A DNA stretch of 64,000 nt, taken from assembly GCA_002718415.1 (NCBI GenBank), contig PBEM01000004.1, forward strand, positions 38,140 to 102,139, written 5' to 3'. The notes beneath the pieces are model-generated. The model had not been told where the DNA came from and did not search any database. It saw nothing but the letters and a program-made list of their open reading frames with translations. Source of the stretch: Chloroflexota bacterium. GTDB lineage: Bacteria > Chloroflexota > Dehalococcoidia > Lucifugimonadales > Lucifugimonadaceae. The position numbers and the translations under genes are program-made. The stretch's first letter is position 1, and each line of letters begins with the position of its first letter. Below are positions 62,371-64,000 of the stretch, piece by piece.

Positions 62371-63327
62371 ATGTATATAAAAATTTTAGCTGTTATACAA
62401 ACGCTCCGCATAAGACAATCATTAAAAAATTTATTAGTTCTAGTTCCACTTTTTTTTACAATAAATATATGGTTCAGCTTAGAAGATTTATCAGGTATGT
62501 TAAGTATTTTACTAAAAGCTATTTACACTATGTTAGGTTTCTTTTTACTATCCGCATCAGTATATCTCCTAAATGATTCAATTGATATAAATAATGACAA
62601 AAAACATCCTTTCAAAAAACATCGACCGATTCCTAAAGGTGATCTTTCTATTTTTTCAGCACGAATATGGGCTATAACGTTTTGTTTATTAGGTAATCTA
62701 ATTTGTTATTTAACAAATCCACTATTACTTTCAATAAGTATTTCTTTCACTATATTAAATATTTGTTATTGCATCATCCTAAAAAATATTGTGATAATTG
62801 ATGTAATTACTATAGCTATAGGTTTTATTCTTAGAGCTGTAGCGGGTTCTATAGCAATAAATCAATCTAAAATTTTAATAAATGGGAATATAGAAACTCT
62901 AGAATTATCAGTATCATCATGGTTATATGTAGTAACTGGACTTGGAGCTTTATTTATAGCTCTGTCAAAAAGACGTGGTGAGTTATTAGGTATGAAAAAT
63001 AACGTTAATAGTACTAGAAAAACTTTGGAACAATACACTATTCCATTTCTAGATAATTTAATAAATATTGTAGCAACAGCTACCTTATTCGCTTACACTT
63101 TATATAGTTTCAGTTACCTTTCACCTAATAATAATCTACCAAGTAATAATTCTATGATGTTGACTATCCCTTTTGTTTACTATGGAATATTTAGGTATCT
63201 TTATTTAATACAGAAAAAACAAATTGGTGAAAAACCTGAAGAAATATTTGTTAATGATTTACCTCTATTAGCTAATATTATTTTATGGTTAATAACTTCA
63301 TCATTAATATTATTATATGCTAGGTGA
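62371..63327 (+). CDS. UbiA-family phosphoribosyltransferase, decaprenyl-phosphate type
   Basis: 318 residues with about eight membrane helices. RIRQSLKNLLVLVPLFF at the start and the first Asp-rich motif NDSIDINND (68-76) followed by KKHPFKKHRPIPKG are typical of the Rv3806c group, which transfers phosphoribose from PRPP to polyprenyl phosphate for cell-wall arabinose. The second Asp motif region around LSKRRGELLGMK fits as well. A general UbiA prenyltransferase is the alternative. The next gene starts 9 nt after its stop. Confidence 0.85.
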   Translation: MYIKILAVIQTLRIRQSLKNLLVLVPLFFTINIWFSLEDLSGMLSILLKAIYTMLGFFLLSASVYLLNDSIDINNDKKHPFKKHRPIPKGDLSIFSARIWAITFCLLGNLICYLTNPLLLSISISFTILNICYCIILKNIVIIDVITIAIGFILRAVAGSIAINQSKILINGNIETLELSVSSWLYVVTGLGALFIALSKRRGELLGMKNNVNSTRKTLEQYTIPFLDNLINIVATATLFAYTLYSFSYLSPNNNLPSNNSMMLTIPFVYYGIFRYLYLIQKKQIGEKPEEIFVNDLPLLANIILWLITSSLILLYAR

Positions 63328-63336
63328 CCTTAAATA

Positions 63337-64000
63337 ATGTTTGAGCTACCAGGTAGACCCGACTTTTGGAATATCGGATATCCTTTATTTGGTATATTAG
63401 TTTATCTTTCTGCGCCTATTTGTATAGCGTTTATTTCTTACGGAATAATAAGAAGAATAAAATTATGGAAAATAGGAACAAAAACATTAGAAGACAAAAA
63501 ATATTTAAAAAGAATATCCAGATTCTCTAAAGAAATTTCAATAGGATTATTAACACATAAAAAATTTTCTAGAAAAAGACACATGTATCCAACAATTATG
63601 CATCTGTCGATTTTCTGGGGTTTTCTTATTCTATTTATAGCTACTACTATTGGAGCAATTGAATTTAATTTCCATAAATATTTTGGAATTATTTTCCCTA
63701 CTGCTCCCTACCGAGTAGAATTAGGACTAATTTGGGATATCGGTGGAATAATAGCTACTATAGGAATTGGAATGGCTGTTTGGAGAAGGTATGTGATAAA
63801 ACCATCAAGATTGAATACTATGTTGGATGATACTATGATACTAAGTATCCTATCACTTTTAATATTATCTGGTTTTATTCTAGAAGGACTAAGAATAGGA
63901 GCTACAGAACTTAATCCATCTTCAGATTTATATAATCCCGTAAATGCTAAATGGTCAATTATTGGTTGGTTATTCGCTAAATTTTTAATTCTAATAAAAA
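63337..64000 (+). CDS. Membrane Fe-S oxidoreductase, NarI/Hdr-like, N-terminal part
   Basis: The frame starts with the ATG at 63337 and is open to the window edge (221 codons). The visible part has about five hydrophobic segments and resembles the nitrate reductase gamma (NarI-like) cytochrome domain fused to heterodisulfide-reductase-type Fe-S proteins: RKRHMYPTIMHLSIFWGFLI with a candidate haem-ligand His, WDIGGIIATIGIGMAVWRRY, and LSGFILEGLRIG. The Cys-rich part that would confirm the assignment lies beyond the edge. Confidence 0.7.
   Translation, partial: MFELPGRPDFWNIGYPLFGILVYLSAPICIAFISYGIIRRIKLWKIGTKTLEDKKYLKRISRFSKEISIGLLTHKKFSRKRHMYPTIMHLSIFWGFLILFIATTIGAIEFNFHKYFGIIFPTAPYRVELGLIWDIGGIIATIGIGMAVWRRYVIKPSRLNTMLDDTMILSILSLLILSGFILEGLRIGATELNPSSDLYNPVNAKWSIIGWLFAKFLILIK

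Overview
The window is an AT-rich (about 30% G+C by eye), densely packed bacterial chromosome segment with no mobile element, CRISPR array or rRNA. The best guess for the source is a streamlined marine Chloroflexota (SAR202/Dehalococcoidia-like). The pointers are the low GC, a GuaB3-type IMP dehydrogenase without CBS domains, a decaprenyl-phosphate phosphoribosyltransferase-like UbiA protein, a NarI/Hdr-like Fe-S oxidoreductase, and rplM-rpsI placed directly behind rplQ-truA. This is inference from gene content; no rRNA is present to confirm it.

Layout. 1-1260: the 5' part of a secreted surface-layer-like protein (minus strand, running off the left edge), with higher GC than its surroundings, a strong Shine-Dalgarno sequence, a long structured leader and its own promoter. 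1292-4738: rho and pyrG (minus); rho appears to lack an ATG/GTG/TTG start. 4910-7655: gatC, gatA, a lipoprotein and a gamma-carbonic-anhydrase-like protein (plus). 7656-9326: argS (minus). 9419-10654: an MFS transporter, followed by a degenerate tRNA-like gene with a GGT anticodon (10657-10733, minus). 10798-11944: prfB with the +1 programmed frameshift. 12014-15625: a peptide-type ABC importer without its ATPases. 15756-20158: guaB3-hisS-prfA-prmC.

20160-40642 (minus) is one 37-gene co-directional run combining the str, S10, spc, alpha and L13-S9 clusters: rpsL, rpsG, fusA, rpsJ, then the L3 to L15 genes, secY, adk, map, infA, rpmJ, rpsM, rpsK, rpsD, rpoA, rplQ, truA, rplM, rpsI. The largest gap is 93 nt and tuf is absent. 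A TTGACT/TATAAT promoter lies upstream of rpsL. Two small genes, rpmJ (L36) and rpmD (L30), lie in the short gaps. L13 and S5 carry long tandem-repeat low-complexity tails.

40863-55746 (plus): an atypical OmpR-family regulator, then glnA, gltB, gltD, glutamine-dependent nadE, a lipoprotein HtrA protease, recA, a CNNM/CorC membrane protein and tilS. The first five read as a nitrogen assimilation and glutamine use unit. 55730-62319 (minus): tlyA, purF, purM, purH, a GT2 glycosyltransferase and a nicotinate phosphoribosyltransferase. 62371-64000 (plus): a UbiA-family phosphoribosyltransferase and the start of a membrane Fe-S oxidoreductase.

Most of the window is core housekeeping. No new defence or biosynthetic system is apparent. 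The unusual material is regulatory or small-scale: the surface-protein leader and promoter palindrome, the rho start, the decayed tRNA, the repeat tails on ribosomal proteins, the receiver-dead regulator in front of glnA, and convergent gene pairs with no room for terminators between them.
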